NCBI GenBank assembly: GCA_017354895.1
Contig: CP071495.1
Coordinates: forward strand, 169,001-233,000
DNA: 64,000 nt
Direction: 5' to 3'
From: Podospora comata
Taxonomy: Eukaryota > Ascomycota > Sordariomycetes > Sordariales > Podosporaceae
Of the stretch, positions 1 through 12,568 are shown in pieces. Below the pieces are notes generated by a model. It did not search any database, had not been told where the DNA came from, and saw only the letters and a list, made by a program, of their open reading frames with translations. Every line of letters starts with the position of its first letter. Position 1 is the first letter of the stretch. Made by a program: the position numbers and the translations under genes.

Positions 1-807
1 GGTGCCCTAGGGTTTCCGTCGTCTTGCATAGGTTGGTGGCGACCTGATGCTGGAGACCACAGGGATAAGTAGGTCAGGTACCTGAGGAGAACTAAGGTAT
101 GTAACAAAAACGCTCATTCAGCTGCGCATATAAACAAAGAGTTTTCAGAGGCAACAGGTTCAAGAATTGCCTCCCTTCTTTAGACAAGATGTTGTCCGCT
201 TCTTTGTTCAAACCAGTTGATTATCAAATCCAGACCTAACTACCTACCTACCTTGAGCATCCAACAAGGCCTTTATTCACACACTTTGTCAAAAACCCAC
301 TGCCCACCTATACCGGGCATACCGAGGGCTCAGGAAATGATCAGTGGTCGAGGTGCTAATCACTTACACCACCACCAAGGTCATGGTCATGTAAGCAGGT
401 ATGTAAGAGGTCTCGTTCACGGGGCTATCCCTACCTCACAACTCCTTTGCCACCACCTACGGCCGTACAAGCCAGCTTCAGATTCGACGCCCTCCCGCAC
501 AGCGCCCGAAGCCCCAGTGCAACGTCGATTCCCATTGATATGGCCCCGGGGAGTCGCGGGTAACCGCCATTATCCGCGCGTCGAGTCCCGTCCAGCGGTC
601 CCGGCTTTGGCGTGACACGGGCTCCTGGGGCCTTGTGCACCCTTCGACCCCAGGTACGGGTACTCGACGGATCGAGGCGCTGTGGCCGTTATCCGGGTTG
701 TGCAGTTCCCATTGCCGCCGTTCGGAGGAAGCCGGCAGATTTCGGTATTTGACCCGCGCCACTACACATCATGTCGCAGATCTCAAGCCATTCTGTCTGT
801 CTATCAT

Positions 808-840
808 CTACCTACCTACCTACCTACCTACCTACCTACC
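808..840. repeat. (CTAC)n microsatellite
   Basis: About eight uninterrupted copies of the tetranucleotide CTAC, read directly from the sequence. The same unit recurs elsewhere in the first 2.6 kb. Confidence 0.95.
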
Positions 841-1739
841 TTCGGTATCAATCGTGGCCAGAAACACAATGATGGTCGTGCACATACATCCTAGACGAGC
901 CTGCATATAAGAGGTGGGACAAAAACAGGTGCAGAGTGTGCTAGTAACTATCGACACTCGAGATCATGCATGGCTATAGTGTTGTGGTCGCAGATCTGGC
1001 AGCCTCAGTCCGTTCCCAACCCCAGCAGCCGACCGGCCCAGCATAGAGGCCATCTTGGGTCCGGGTCAGGGTTGGAACGGAGGTACCTTAACCTCCTTGG
1101 ACAGGTAGGTACGGTAGGTAGCGCTCTTGTTATTACGGTCAACGGAACGGCCGTATACTCGCCTTGGAGCGCTCGCTTTCCCAAGTCTGTTGCACAATCA
1201 ACAACGGCATAGACAGGCGTTCCTAGCTTCTTGCCTTCTACTTAAAAAACGTGCCTGGGTCAAGCTCTGATAATTCTAGGTGCGTGGTTCCATGTACCAC
1301 TCTGTGCCATGCGTTTGCGTGGAACAAAGCTGGCAGTCTCCTCCGAGGTCTGCTAACCGCTGAGTCTGCTCGCAGGTAGGTAAGGTAGGTATGCTCATAT
1401 TGCCCCAGCATCGCAATCATGTCATTACCATCTGCGAGCAGCCGGCAGTTCACATCATCTCGGTCTATCCCTCGATCCTGCAGCATTGCGACAAGGTCAA
1501 TATGGAGCTGGGTCACAGCTTCTCCTTGTACCATGTGTAGCCTTACGCCCGTATGGCACAAGTGACAAAATGTTGAACAAGAAATGGCGAGAGCATGGCC
1601 CGGCATCTTCCACTCTGAGCATCAGGCAGGGGCGGCGGCGATCTGGATTCTCATTTCCGGCGGCTGGGTCCTATTCGCGGCGCTGGAAACCCGCTGTATC
1701 TGGCCATTCTCAATGGCGGTGAGGTCCGTGATGATACGA

Positions 1740-1788
1740 TACCTACCTACCTACCTACCTACCTACCTACCTACCTACCTACCTACCT
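1740..1788. repeat. (ACCT)n microsatellite
   Basis: About twelve perfect copies of ACCT, the same tetranucleotide in another phase as at 808-840. Length polymorphism is to be expected. Confidence 0.95.
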
Positions 1789-4700
1789 TACGACAAGGCG
1801 GTACACGCACGAGAACTTTTGTCACCCTACCGGCGACAGCTACCCGACCAGCGAAAAGAAAAACCCAGCGGTTATCTGCTGGGCAGGCCGGACCAGAGCA
1901 GAAGGTGAAACACAGTGTTGATTTCGGATGCAACGCCCCGAGCCAGAGCCTGGTCGGCTGCCAGATCTTAGACATCCCATAGTGAGGTGGGGCAGGGAAG
2001 AGGGCGTGTCTCTTGTTGTTGGAGACACGTTTTTCGGATTTTTCAGACGAGGCCGATAGCGCCTTGCTTCGATGACATCTCAAACTGAGCTGCTCTGGGT
2101 GGAAAAGCCGTTGAGATGACGGTATCCTGCTCTGCGCCAGTGCTTATTTAGTAGCATTTCTGGCCGGTCTCCACCCCGTGCTCCTCAAGATGTCCTCCCA
2201 TGATATAAGCCCCCCTCTTCCGGTTGCCTCTGGTCTGCTCTCAAGGTATAAGCATAACCAGATTGCTGGGAACATATACACTAGATGGGGTGTGCAAGAT
2301 GCTGCCGCTTTCCGCAGCTTTGTCTTCCCTTACGCAGACACCCGCGGTGGGAAAGCTCAAGAGCCAAACAGAGAGCTTTCTTGACCGGTAGACCGCAGAA
2401 ACGCTGCTGCAAACGCCCTCATCCGAGCTCTGAAAGTGGACGTAATAAGGCCCTGAAGTTACGGGAGCGTGGAAGAACTCCGGGGCCCTGTTTGTGCATC
2501 CTCAACCATGCGAGCGTCTCTGGTAGGCAGGTAGGTACCTTAGCTACCAAACCCGACAACACAGATATCGCGGAGGACGGAGAATCATCAGGCCGACTCT
2601 CATCTCCCATTGTCGGACCGCTATGGAGATGATGGTTTCCGAAAACATCGCCTTGCATCACTGGTCTCTTCAAGGATTTTCCCCCCTCCCACCAGCATTT
2701 TTGTGATTGCGGTACAGATTTGCTTCGGCGCCGAAGCAGACAGAGGGGATCACGACAAATCAGCACTTTGCGCGAGCTCACTGGTTGAGATGGCCCAAAG
2801 TACAAGTACATACCTCTCATTAACAAATGCTTCTTCCCAGCCCCCCCGTACCCCCCTACCCACTCCACTAGGGTGCGGTTATCCGCAGCCTTGACTAGGA
2901 TGTGCTGCCCAGATCGCCGACCAGGATGCGGTCCCGATTACTTCCTCTCCGATCTTGGCTCCGGCGTGTTTCGTTCGCTGCTGGGCAGAAGGGGGAGGTA
3001 TCATGATCTGCCGCTGTCATCCCCAAGCCGGAGAGGCGCAGAGGCCACGAAACGGTCTGCTGCTGCCAGGGGGGGCAAGGAGAGAAGATGACCTAGCTCC
3101 TGCTGTCGCGGCCTTTTCCGATCCCTTCCGTGAGGCGGTCTGAGTCGATCTCAACGGCGGCCCGCGTCAGACATGTCCACCGGCGCCGGGCACGGCAGTC
3201 CCCCATCATCAATCGCCATCTTGAATTTCAATCAAAGCATGATGCTGCTCTAGTATGCCACCCGGCTTACCCCTGGCGGGCGTCTTGACACGTCTCTAGC
3301 GTCTCTTCCCTCCTGTTCTTCTGTTACCCCAGAACTGAAAATGGTGTGCAGGTGCAGCAATATTTTTCAGCTCAGCATGGTGCAGCCGCGCCAGCTACCT
3401 ACCGTGTCAGGGGCCGCCGCCAGCAAAGCAAGCAAGTCACTGACCGCCTCACGTGTGTGTGTGTGTGGGTGGGATCCCGCACGACACTGCACGACACACA
3501 CGTCTGCCTGCCTTTTTCTTTCTCTTGTTGATAAAAGGAGAGCGAAGAGAGAGGGAACCAACGCTCGAAACTAAACAAAAGCCTGGCTTGGCGATCTCTT
3601 GCCGATCATTGCTCCTTTCTAGCCCGGGACGTTGTATTTGCTTTTCAGGCCAAGGCCGCCTTGGCACAACCCAGTCGCCCTTCCAAATCGGGGGGCCCTG
3701 TCTGTGTGATCTGTGATCTACCGGAGGATTTGCGCAGGCTTGCAGCGCGGTCGGCCAGCTTCTGCTCCTTCGGTCCCATTTTGGGCCAGGGGGCTTGGAC
3801 GGCGATGTTGGACCAGGGGGGGGTCGTTGACGGATCATCATTGCCAAGAGGCTAGCCAAGCTGCACCGCATCGTGAACTTCGGGGGAGGAGGAGAGCTGG
3901 TGGTGGTCTGCATCGTTACCTGTCAGCTGTCAGTGACGAAAAAAGCCGTTGCTTTTCTTTCCCCCTCTTGAGCATTCCAGGTCAGGGCTAACATACCTTA
4001 GGTATGTATGTACAGACAGCGCACAGAGCGCCGCCGCCCACGCCTATGTTTGTTCTCTAGTGTATGGGTGTATAGTCCGGCCGAGCCTCGCCCCTCTCAC
4101 ACTCACCCTTGTCCCTTGCCGGCGACTTGGATGACGATCCCCTCACTTGGAGCCCAGGGATTGGATCCAAGGGGCGGAGCGGACGAGGCCAGGGGAATTG
4201 CAGATTTCAACATCTTTGCCCCGAGCATTCTTCCCGCGATGAGACAGGCCAGTCTAGATTAGCGTATCATGACGGAGATTTCCGCATCATTTTTCTTTCC
4301 TCATCAGAGGGCGTCATTGATCGTCCGCCATCCACGGCCCTGGGATGGGGGGAGGGGGTGCTTTGGTGATGCAATCCCTAGCTTATCATGCCGATCATCC
4401 AAAACTTGTAATTGTTGCGCGCCTGCTGGAAGCTGATGTCGAGCCTGAGGAGCAGATAGGTATGCTGACTGGTCCGGGGTGGAATCTGTCGATCAATATG
4501 ACGCAGTGATTTGACAAAAGCCTCAAGGGAATGGGAACACATCGCTTGCCGGCGCTGCCGAAACATGAAGCCGACCAAAAACGGAGCATAATCCTTCGTT
4601 CTGTGAAGTGGAAGATAGGTGCCCTTCTCTCAGATTGGTAGAAAATCTCCTCGTGATTCAAGACTGTCTCAAGAGTCTTGCCCGCCTTCTTCTTTGTCTT

Positions 4701-4862
4701 CCGGCAGTCAGTCAGACACCGGCAAACGGGCGGGGCAAACGTCTCCGCAAGTCGGCTTTGGGTTCATGTGAAGGTTGATTCATGAGAGAGCTTCCATTGT
4801 GACATCCGGACAAAGGTCCGTCATGAACTAGCTACGTATTTTGCCTGCTTCACATAATCACA

Positions 4863-6712
4863 TTATATTTCTTGCCTGTAGGTCCCTTGGACAACGTCGA
4901 CATCTGGCCCAGTCTCACCCACCTTCTTATACTCCTTTGCCACGTTGATCCTCCTATCCACACCCACAAACCACTGACCCTCCCTGTCTTGGAACCACCC
5001 GAACGAATAGCATCCCTCGGATGTAGCCAGGCCCAACGCCGTACTGTCTCTGACATTGTGTAGCAAATGCTCCCCTCGGCACAAGTAGACCATCTTGGAG
5101 ACAAGAGTGTTCGGCCTCCGAGGCGCAAAGACACGCCGATAGAGTAGAGCGTTGAGGAAGGCGGCAAGTGAGATAAATGGAGCGATATAAGAAATTATCT
5201 GAGCCAACAACGCAGGTCCACGCAGGCATCCGGGCACCGGCGCGTATATCCCTTGTTTTTTGACTATTGCCAAGGTGGAGTCCCAGAGGGGGTTGACGAG
5301 TAGTATCATGAGCTGGAGGTTGAGAGATCCGCCCAAAGCTATTAGGCACAAGCTGGAGCCCGCGGTTACTTGAAGGAGGGCCGAACCTGGGGCGTATCTT
5401 TGTCTTAATCGGCGTTAGCTATCAGGAGATACCTTTGCTTACGTCGTGGCAGCATACCTACCTGATTTGTTTCAGACTGTCATGGCTTCGAACCCGAGGC
5501 TCCTTGGACTGACGACGCGCTGTTAACGAGGCAAATGGCAGGATTGCGCTCAAACTGCTTTGTATTCCTGACCAGGATACGGTGTTGATCAGCAGAAGAG
5601 CTGTGAACAATGGCCTCAGGATATCCGGGTCGAAATCATCCGGAGGAAAGGTTGCAAGAAGAACAATGGGAAGGTAGACACCCGACACCATCAGTTGCAC
5701 TGCCCATACAACAGGTGGGAATAGGTTGAATGGGTGTGCGTCGAGACTTGTGTTCCTAATCCCAATGGTCCGGGGGATGGATGCCGTGTTTGGATCTTGA
5801 GAGGCCACCAGCTCTAACCGCCGGTGCTGCTTGTAGGAGAGTCGAAACCGGCAATGCTGAAGGGCTTCTTGTAGGGCTCCGCTGTCGGCATGAGATGGGA
5901 TTTTCTTCAGCATAGAAAGAAACTGGGGGCTGTCGCATAGCAGGCGGGTCAAATCCTCAATGGAGGATATCTCAGATAATAGGCCCGACCGCCTCCTCTG
6001 AATAATGGCTAGACCAAGGCCGCACACAAAAGAAAGAAGGCAGAGAACCTCGAGTACGCGACACCATGATTCGTGCATGAGTACCACGACAGCCGTGTCA
6101 CGACTGTACGCAGGCCAAACCATAGTCCATGCCAGCCGAGTGAGCAGCGGCGACAGTGTGAAAGTTGCAAAGTAAACAACCGAGGCGAGGAAGACGGTCC
6201 AATGGTGGGCCATGGCCGATTTCACCGGCACCAAAAAGGTCATCGTATTGATGTACCCCATTGCAAGCGAGCTCTCAAGTCTTGCACCCTCGGGCCGTGA
6301 TAGCTGGTAGAATGGCTCGAGCTGACAGGTTCTGGCGTAGACGACCTCCCATAGCAGCCCGTCGACAAGAAAAAAGGCCATGGCTGGGTACTGCCAGGAG
6401 GCATATGACGACGAGTCGTCAGTCTTGAACTGAAAAGGGGCTGACTTGTGCTTCTGGAGAAGGGTTTCCAAGACAATAAATGGAACAAGTTGAAGAATCG
6501 CGAGGATTGCGATGGTGAGAGGCCGAACTGAAACCGGCTTCCAAGTTGCTGCATAGCGGGTTTGTTCATCCTCGGATTCGATATGAGCTGCGTGATCTTG
6601 TGTGACCGGGAGAGGCCGTTAGCGTTGACTAGTTCATAGAAGAAAGTTGGTTGGTTGACTTGCCCCCTTGAGATTTCTCTTGGGAGTTACTATTCTCTTC
6701 ACCTCTCGCCAT
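4863..6712 (-). CDS. DUF3433-type multispanning membrane protein
   Basis: Product of 559 residues, read from three exons (6712-6703, 6596-5462, 5397-4863) that stay in frame throughout. The two introns are 106 and 64 nt. Exon 2 opens with a motif typical of fungal DUF3433 proteins (TWKPVSVRPLTI, then a hydrophobic helix ending in VLETLLQ). Exon 3 opens with the second hallmark (RYAPGSALLQV). About seven or eight hydrophobic segments can be seen. It has roughly half the length of the two-repeat members of the family. Function is unknown; members are predicted plasma-membrane or endomembrane proteins. The first exon supplies only ATGGCGAGAG and rests on a GTGAAG donor and a CACAAG acceptor, so the amino end is the least certain part. 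The second intron has a GTAGGT donor and a GCTAAC branch site. Confidence 0.8.
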
Positions 6713-7606
6713 TGTGGATCTCTCGACTCTTCACCGGATAGAATGTATTAAGAACTGTGTCTGCTATTGACCCAAACATATCCAGGTATTCTCGGTTGCT
6801 TTTGGACATTTCCCAGAAGGAAAGACAGTTTAAGAGCATTTTGAACCCCGCGTCCAAAGCTGCCTTGTCACCCAATACTGTGCCTTGAGCCAGCCACTAT
6901 TTCCAGCTTTGGTGCACGCCCAGAAATTCTGGCAACATCACACCAATCAACAGCCCAGTCACGACTTCAGCTCAACAGCAAGACTACGTACGTGGCTGAT
7001 AACAGTCTACATAGGTATACGGTAAGGTATCTAGGAAAGCCGAGTTGTCTGGCTGATGAGTGTATACTTATTTCCCTTCGATGAGCCAAACCAAAAATCG
7101 AGTTTCCCCTCAATTGCACCAGCAAGCATAGGGTTTCACATTAACCAGTATTGCCATCAGTGTCTATTTCTAAGCATCATCCATCTCGGGGTCAGACAAA
7201 GGGGGCAATAGGGGGTGATAAGGGGTAAAAGTGCATTGTAAACATACCTATAACCGTCAATCCGGGCAAAGACAGCTAGTTGTGAGAAATGTGATTTCAA
7301 ATTATCTATATTCGATGTCCCTCTCTTTCTGCATGATGTGTAGCTATCAGGACGAGAGAAATGCTACCTCATTCGTATCCGGTGTATCCATCTGCGACTT
7401 TCAGGAAACTGGCTTTTCCGATCATCAAACCCACTCTTCCATTGCTCCTTACGTACCATGGGAAAGCCGACTCAAGCCAGGTACCGGTGACGGCTCGGAG
7501 CGGACATGCAACGGCCGCGCAACTACCTAAGGAACCTTGACCAAACAACAGCAGCCCGCATGCGCCAAATTGCAATGCCATTTCTAGAGGCTGTGTCTGT
7601 GCCGGA
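6713..7606. other. Spacer upstream of the DUF3433 gene
   Basis: No gene seen. It holds the presumed promoter of the minus-strand DUF3433 gene. Short open frames here have no recognisable content. Confidence 0.6.
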
Positions 7607-8666
7607 CTGAGCCTACCACCTTACACCCTGCAGGAGCTGATCGGAAAGGGGCTCATTCGGGAGAGTCTACAAAGCAGCCGGCTCGACTTCCACCAACGGG
7701 AACAAGCTAATAGCCATCAAAATCATCAACATCCACCGCGCAGATCTGAACATGAGCCAGCATCACCCCGACGGGACCTTTGGCGCAAAGTGCAGCTGTG
7801 CGATTTTGGAGTTGCGGGCTTGGTCAAGGAGCGAGCTGACAAGAGGAAGACGGTGACTGGGACACTTCGGTGGATGGCACCTGAGCTGTTTGACAAGACG
7901 GTGGAGTATGGCAAAGTCCACAGAGGCACCGGTACATCCTTGGGACTGAAACAGCCAGCCCTACCAGTGTTCTGTCGGGTCTTGTCGCGAGCTTCCAAGA
8001 GTGAGAGGCCCAGGGAGAAGACCGAAAGTCGCTGTTTTCCTCTGTCGATGCAGAACCCTTTCTTGGCTGTCTAGATCGGAGCCAGCAGGACCATCTACCG
8101 CGCGACTTCCAATCCCGACCTCAGAAGCTCTTCCCTGACCGAGGACGAAGATGATGAAGGTACCTACCATCTGCAAGCTATCACCCGACAAAGCCACATT
8201 CACGGGAGGGACCTCCCAAGCTGAGGGAACCATCACTTTGCATCCCCACTGAGAAGCCCAAGGCGTTCTGCGATGCGCAAGAGGTGGTGGTGCCCGAGGA
8301 ACAGCTGATATATCACTCTAAGCCGCGAGAGCCGAGTTTATGTTTACCGACACTGGGGATTACCATGGACAGCAGCGCGGGAGCCCGGATGAACAGTCAT
8401 ATAATACCGCAGATTGTTGTTGATGAAGGTGGTGAGGGATCTCCAAACAGATCCAGGGAGTGAGGCAAGAGAACACCGCCTGCACTGCCAAGGCCTCCAG
8501 CGGAGGAGGTGTTGTTGGCGAATGGGGAGAGGGATGCATTGCGGGACAAAATGGAGAGATTGTGTTGGGTCTCAGGTATGTTCGAGCATTTAGAGTTTAC
8601 GGAGGCGGTGATGGGGGGATTGTTACCGCTTGGGAAGCGGGGCGCCCAAGGGAGGTGATGCTATAG
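7607..8666 (+). pseudogene. Relic of an STE20/germinal-centre-like protein kinase
   Basis: Kinase fragments lie in order on the plus strand but in changing frames. A glycine-rich loop is split over two frames (PPYTLQELIGKG, then SFGRVYKAAG near 7607-7690). A VAIK-type strand follows (KLIAIKIINIHRADLN, 7705-7755), then at 7788-7920 a DFG segment (VQLCDFGVAGLVKE, TGTLRWMAPELFDKT). The catalytic-loop region that should lie between the alpha-C helix and DFG, more than 100 residues in a normal kinase, is missing, so this cannot be an active kinase. Downstream pieces (ERDALRDKMERL, LEFTEAVMGGLLPLGKRG near 8515-8660) look like the regulatory tail in other frames. DFGVAG plus WMAPELF suggests the GCK/Sid1/MST branch. 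It is a host gene decayed by a large deletion plus frame changes. Confidence 0.8.
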
Positions 8667-8804
8667 GTAATAAAGGGACAGATGCTTGATAGGCGTATCA
8701 AAAGACCCGAGTGCGAAGAAGCCATCAATGCATTGACCCTCTACCTCTACATCTCACTTCCAAAAAAGATATAAAAAAATTATCCCCCCTTCAACCTCCC
8801 CCTC

Positions 8805-9458
8805 TCACATCATCCCAAGAGCACAAGCAACAGCCGCCACCCCAGCCAACACCGCCGCCCCCCTTATGCTGACCTCCGGAGCAGCACTCTTACACTTGGA
8901 CAGATCCGTAGCCTTGGCCAAGAACTTGACCTCGGCCGAGTTGGCCCCCGCCAACGCCAGCGAGGGCGTAGCAGCCAAACAATCTCCAACATCAAGAATG
9001 CTCTCCAAATTCTCAGGACGAGCAAAGTAATTGTCCAACGCGGTCTCATAAGCAGCCGCAGCTGACGACACCGTGGCAGGGACGGAGCGCACGAGGGCAC
9101 AGACGTCGCCTTTGGAGATGACAGAGTTGAGGTAGGTAGAGTACGCGCCTGTCGGGGTGGGAAAGGCTGAGTAGAAGGAGGTGACGAGGGCTCCGCAGGT
9201 GGCGCCACCAGAGGTCGTGGTTGAGAGGGTGGTACCCGGTGGTGTGGTGGTGATGATGGTGATGGTTTCGGGGGTGCCGTCGCTGACGACGGCTTGGGAC
9301 TCTGTGAAGATGGTGCCGGAGGGTTCGGGCTGGCTGTTGTCAGAGATGGGGGTGGTGGATGGGGCGGGGTTTTCGTCCTGGGCTTGGCGAAGAATGACTT
9401 CGTTGGCCATGGCGCTGGCGGCCAGAGTGGCGGTGAGAAGAAGGTTCTTGGACTGCAT
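8805..9458 (-). CDS. Secreted, probably GPI-anchored Ser/Thr-rich protein
   Basis: Single exon of 217 residues. It starts at the ATG that precedes a clean signal peptide (MQSKNLLLTATLAASAMA); the frame runs further upstream, but only through untranslated-looking sequence. A Ser/Thr/Pro-rich stretch (residues about 30-85) suggests O-glycosylation. A middle domain follows with four cysteines (TCGALV, DVCALV, GDCLAA, SKCKSA). The protein ends in a hydrophobic tail (AAVLAGVAAVACALGMM) with small residues before it, as in GPI-anchor signals. I do not recognise a named enzyme family. A cell-wall or surface role is inferred from the architecture only. Confidence 0.8.
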   Translation of the reverse strand: MQSKNLLLTATLAASAMANEVILRQAQDENPAPSTTPISDNSQPEPSGTIFTESQAVVSDGTPETITIITTTPPGTTLSTTTSGGATCGALVTSFYSAFPTPTGAYSTYLNSVISKGDVCALVRSVPATVSSAAAAYETALDNYFARPENLESILDVGDCLAATPSLALAGANSAEVKFLAKATDLSKCKSAAPEVSIRGAAVLAGVAAVACALGMM

Positions 9459-10849
9459 CTTGATGATAAGGTAGGTGGGAAGTACCAGGTGTAGTAGGTA
9501 TTTGTCTAAGACTGTGGGTACCAAATAGGTGAGGTGAAGGGTGCGAGATATTAGGGGTGATGTGAAGCTGGTGCTGTGAAGAAAGAAATCATGACGGTAG
9601 GGTGCCCTTATATACCTTATCTTGCAAAACACCTGTGTTTTCATCATGAACAAAGCTTTATGATACCTATTTTGAATTATGGCTCACCTCATCCTCACCT
9701 TTCCAAAGATCATATAATGCTCTCCAAATCTGGCATTCCTGCCTCTTCAAAACATCTTCTTAACAGCCTCACTAGGTATTGGCTTAGTTGCGGCTGAATC
9801 GTGTCTGATTAGAATCCCCTGAACCAAGCAATTTCATTCCGTCAGCATCAGCTGGCTTTGCCCCAACGCCTCGTCTCATGTTTCTTTGGCATAAATCTTG
9901 CAAAATCAAATACTATCTACCTTGACTGTATCCTACAGCTTCGTCAAAGGCCTCCTCCAAAATCTTGGGCTGGCCTTGATTTTCTCGAAATTTTGAGATA
10001 TTGGTGAGTAGCTTCGCAGCCAGGTAAGAATGGATACAACCATTGAGTCAAGCGTTGGAATAAGTCTGGGAGACCAGGATCTGCTTGACGTGGTTGACTA
10101 GCTCGTGGGTGGATGTGGCACAGGGTCAGACCTGAGCTTATGAAGCAGCTAAATTCGAACGATCCTGCTGACTGAGGCCGTTCTTTCAGCCCTTAGGTTC
10201 TCCCAAGTAAACATTGCCGAGACCCCAAGTAAGCCTCTCAAAGAATCACCTGCAGTACACATTAGTGACAATTTTCAGCCAGTTTGATGGACAGGGTTTG
10301 TCTCTTGTCAGGAAAACCCTAACCCTACCATTTGGCTCGACTCCTTGACTCCCCCTGAACCCCTGAATCTCGTTCTTAGAATCTCTACCGGGAATATTGG
10401 TAATTGAAACGAGCCATGAAATTAGAGATAGCTTGCGTAAAGTTCGCTTTATTGTCTTATTTGTTGTGGCATTGGCTGCACTCTTCTGGAGCCGTTGTCA
10501 TGCTTAGCTACCTACATGTACCCTAACCCAGGTGTTTCAAATCATTTCCAACCCCCAACTTACTGTGACCGCAGCTTCAACCACCCCTCACACATCGCGT
10601 GCAGTGGAACTCTGTCTTACCCATCACGGGACGAACCACAAGAAACAGAAACACAACTGATCCGAGATTCCCCGCTCTGTCTCTGTCGAAGCCATGGGGT
10701 TTCATGTTCCCGATTTCCTTCGACCATGGCGGGCCACGCGTCATGCAGATGAGCTTCAAGTTGGACGCGAAGGGCTCGAACCCCTACTGGCTTCCTCACT
10801 CTCCAACGAGCCTTGTTTACCTCGTTTCAGTGAAAGCAGCGAAGGGATA
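9459..10849. other. 1.4-kb intergenic spacer
   Basis: No gene supported. It lies between a minus-strand start and a plus-strand start and so should contain both promoters. A two-unit CCCTAA stretch is present near 10318. In the last 156 bp an ATG at 10694 is in frame with the MFS start at 10850. Confidence 0.6.
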
Positions 10850-12462
10850 ATGAGAGATATCGACCGTGATGCGAATGCCGTGGTGACAGCTGCCGAGGTA
10901 TGGTCCACTCTCCTTCTCTCAGTTCTCGTCATCTACCTTCCCTTACCTCTCTGACACCGCCCAGAGCCGCGCCGTCCGCCGCAAAATAGACCTCATCATC
11001 CTCCCCCTTCTCATCTGGGTGTATTTCCTCCAAATTCTCGACAAGACCGTCCTGGGCTTCAGCGCCATCTTTGGCCTGCCCGAGGACCTTGACCTGCGCG
11101 GCAACCAGTACTCTCTCGTTGGCGCCATCGCTCCGATTGCCCAGCTGGTCATCCAGCCTGTCTCCTCATGGCTTATCGTAAGGTTGCCGCACCGGGTGCT
11201 GATGCCAGCCTTGGTTTTGGGATGGGGCCTGGCGCAGACTGCCACTCCGTTTTGCAGGGACTTTGCCCAGCTCATGACTGCGAGGTTCTTTTTGGGGGTG
11301 TTTGAGGGGGGGTGTTTACCGCTTTTTAGTGTTATTACTGGGCATTGGTACACGAGGGGGGAGCAGCCTTTGAGAGTGGCGGCCTGGTATGGGACCAATG
11401 GGTTGGGGACCGTGTTTGCAGCTTTGTTGTCGTTCGGACTGGGGAGGGTCGGGGAGGGACATGGTGGACTTAGAGGGTGGCAATGGTGCGTTTTCAACCC
11501 TTCAGGAACCCAAGCCATTGGATCGCTGACCCTAATTCGCGGACATGCGCAGGATCTTCTTGTTCACCGGAATACTCACAGTTATTACCGTCCCCTTTGT
11601 TTACCTCAGACTGGATAACGACATTCACTCTGCTCGGTTCCTAACCGAGTCTCAAAAGATTGGGGCGCTGGAAAGAGTAAGAGGCAACCAAACAGGCTCA
11701 TCCTCCACAAAAGAAAACTGGAAATGGAAGCAAATACGAGAAGTCTTGTTAGATATCAAAACTTGGTTATTCTTGGGAATGGCACTGGGAAACAACCTCG
11801 GGGCTCAGGTCACCGTCACGTTTGGTCCCCTCATCCTCTCCGGGCTTGGCTACGATAAATACACCACCACTCTCCTCAACATCCCATTTGGCGTCATGCA
11901 ATATCTCGTCATCATGTTCACGGCCTGGGGGGCAGTGAGGCTGAGACTTAAAGCCCCGACCTTGTGCGCCATGATCCTCATCATCCTGGCTGGGCTGACA
12001 ACTCTGCACACTCTTCCTCGCAGTCAGAATCAAACAGGAGGCCTTTTGGCAGGATTCTACTGTCTTGCTTTCATCTTTGGCTGCAACACGCTGGTTGTAT
12101 CGTGGATACTGGCCAACACAGCAGGTCAGACTAAGCGAGCAGCCGTCATGTCCTTGTACAACGCTGCGTCTTCGACCGGAAATATCGTCGGACCATTGCT
12201 GTTTCAGACTCAAGATGCGCCGGCTTACCTGCCTGGTTTGCGAACCACGATGGGGGTGTTTGCTGCCATGCTTGTCATTGTTTTGGTTCAGGTTGGGGTT
12301 TTGGCTGGACTCAACAAGAGGCAGGAAAGGATACGAGTGGGAAGAGGAAAGCCGGCGCGGGTAGGGGACGTGAGCGTGGCAAGATCCAATGCAAGAGTGG
12401 GAGAAAGAGCATTTGATGACTTGACTGATCTGGAGAACGACGAGTTTGTGTATCTTTACTAG
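10850..12462 (+). CDS. MFS transporter, allantoate permease (Dal5/ACS) family
   Basis: Three exons (10850-10897, 10965-11485, 11553-12462) join in frame to give 492 residues; both introns are 67 nt. Family features include a basic stretch ahead of helix 1 followed by LLIWVYFLQILDKT, the helix 2-3 region ending RLPHRVLMP, the helix 4 motif MTARFFLGVFEGG, the conserved junction GWQWIFLFTG formed exactly across intron 2, and helix 10-11 with NTAGQTKRA. About twelve helices are visible. The family takes up anionic amides, vitamins or ureido compounds at the plasma membrane; the substrate here cannot be told. An upstream in-frame ATG at 10694 would add 52 residues unlike the family, so I chose 10850. 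Confidence 0.9.
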
Positions 12463-12568
12463 AACAACAGCACGGGAGAGCGGAGGAATAGAGAAGACAT
12501 TGGCATTAGACATCAACTACACACACTGGATTCGTCTCCCATACCAATCTACATAATCTCGATCTGCG

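Larger units (their letters stand above)
1..4862. other. Gene-poor region with CTAC microsatellites
   Basis: No ORF in these 4.9 kb carries a recognisable domain or a convincing exon structure. The open frames are short, mostly start at non-ATG codons and overlap on both strands. The stretch is scattered with CTAC/GTAG tetranucleotide runs, large ones near 808-840 and 1740-1788 and short ones near 240, 1100, 1376 and 2525, and a GT run near 3453. It may hold the distal regulatory region of a gene left of the window, or be plain accessory spacer. I see no transposon ends. Confidence 0.6.

Noticed and set aside
1238-1606. 122-codon minus-strand ORF with protein-like stretches
   Set aside because: No recognisable family and no supporting splice or promoter context; kept only as part of the gene-poor region.
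10318-10328. Telomere-like CCCTAACCCTA
   Set aside because: Only two units; this can occur by chance and nothing else marks a chromosome end or fusion.
10694-10849. Upstream in-frame start for the MFS transporter
   Set aside because: The added 52 residues do not resemble the family; the ATG at 10850 gives a normal cytosolic N-terminus before helix 1.
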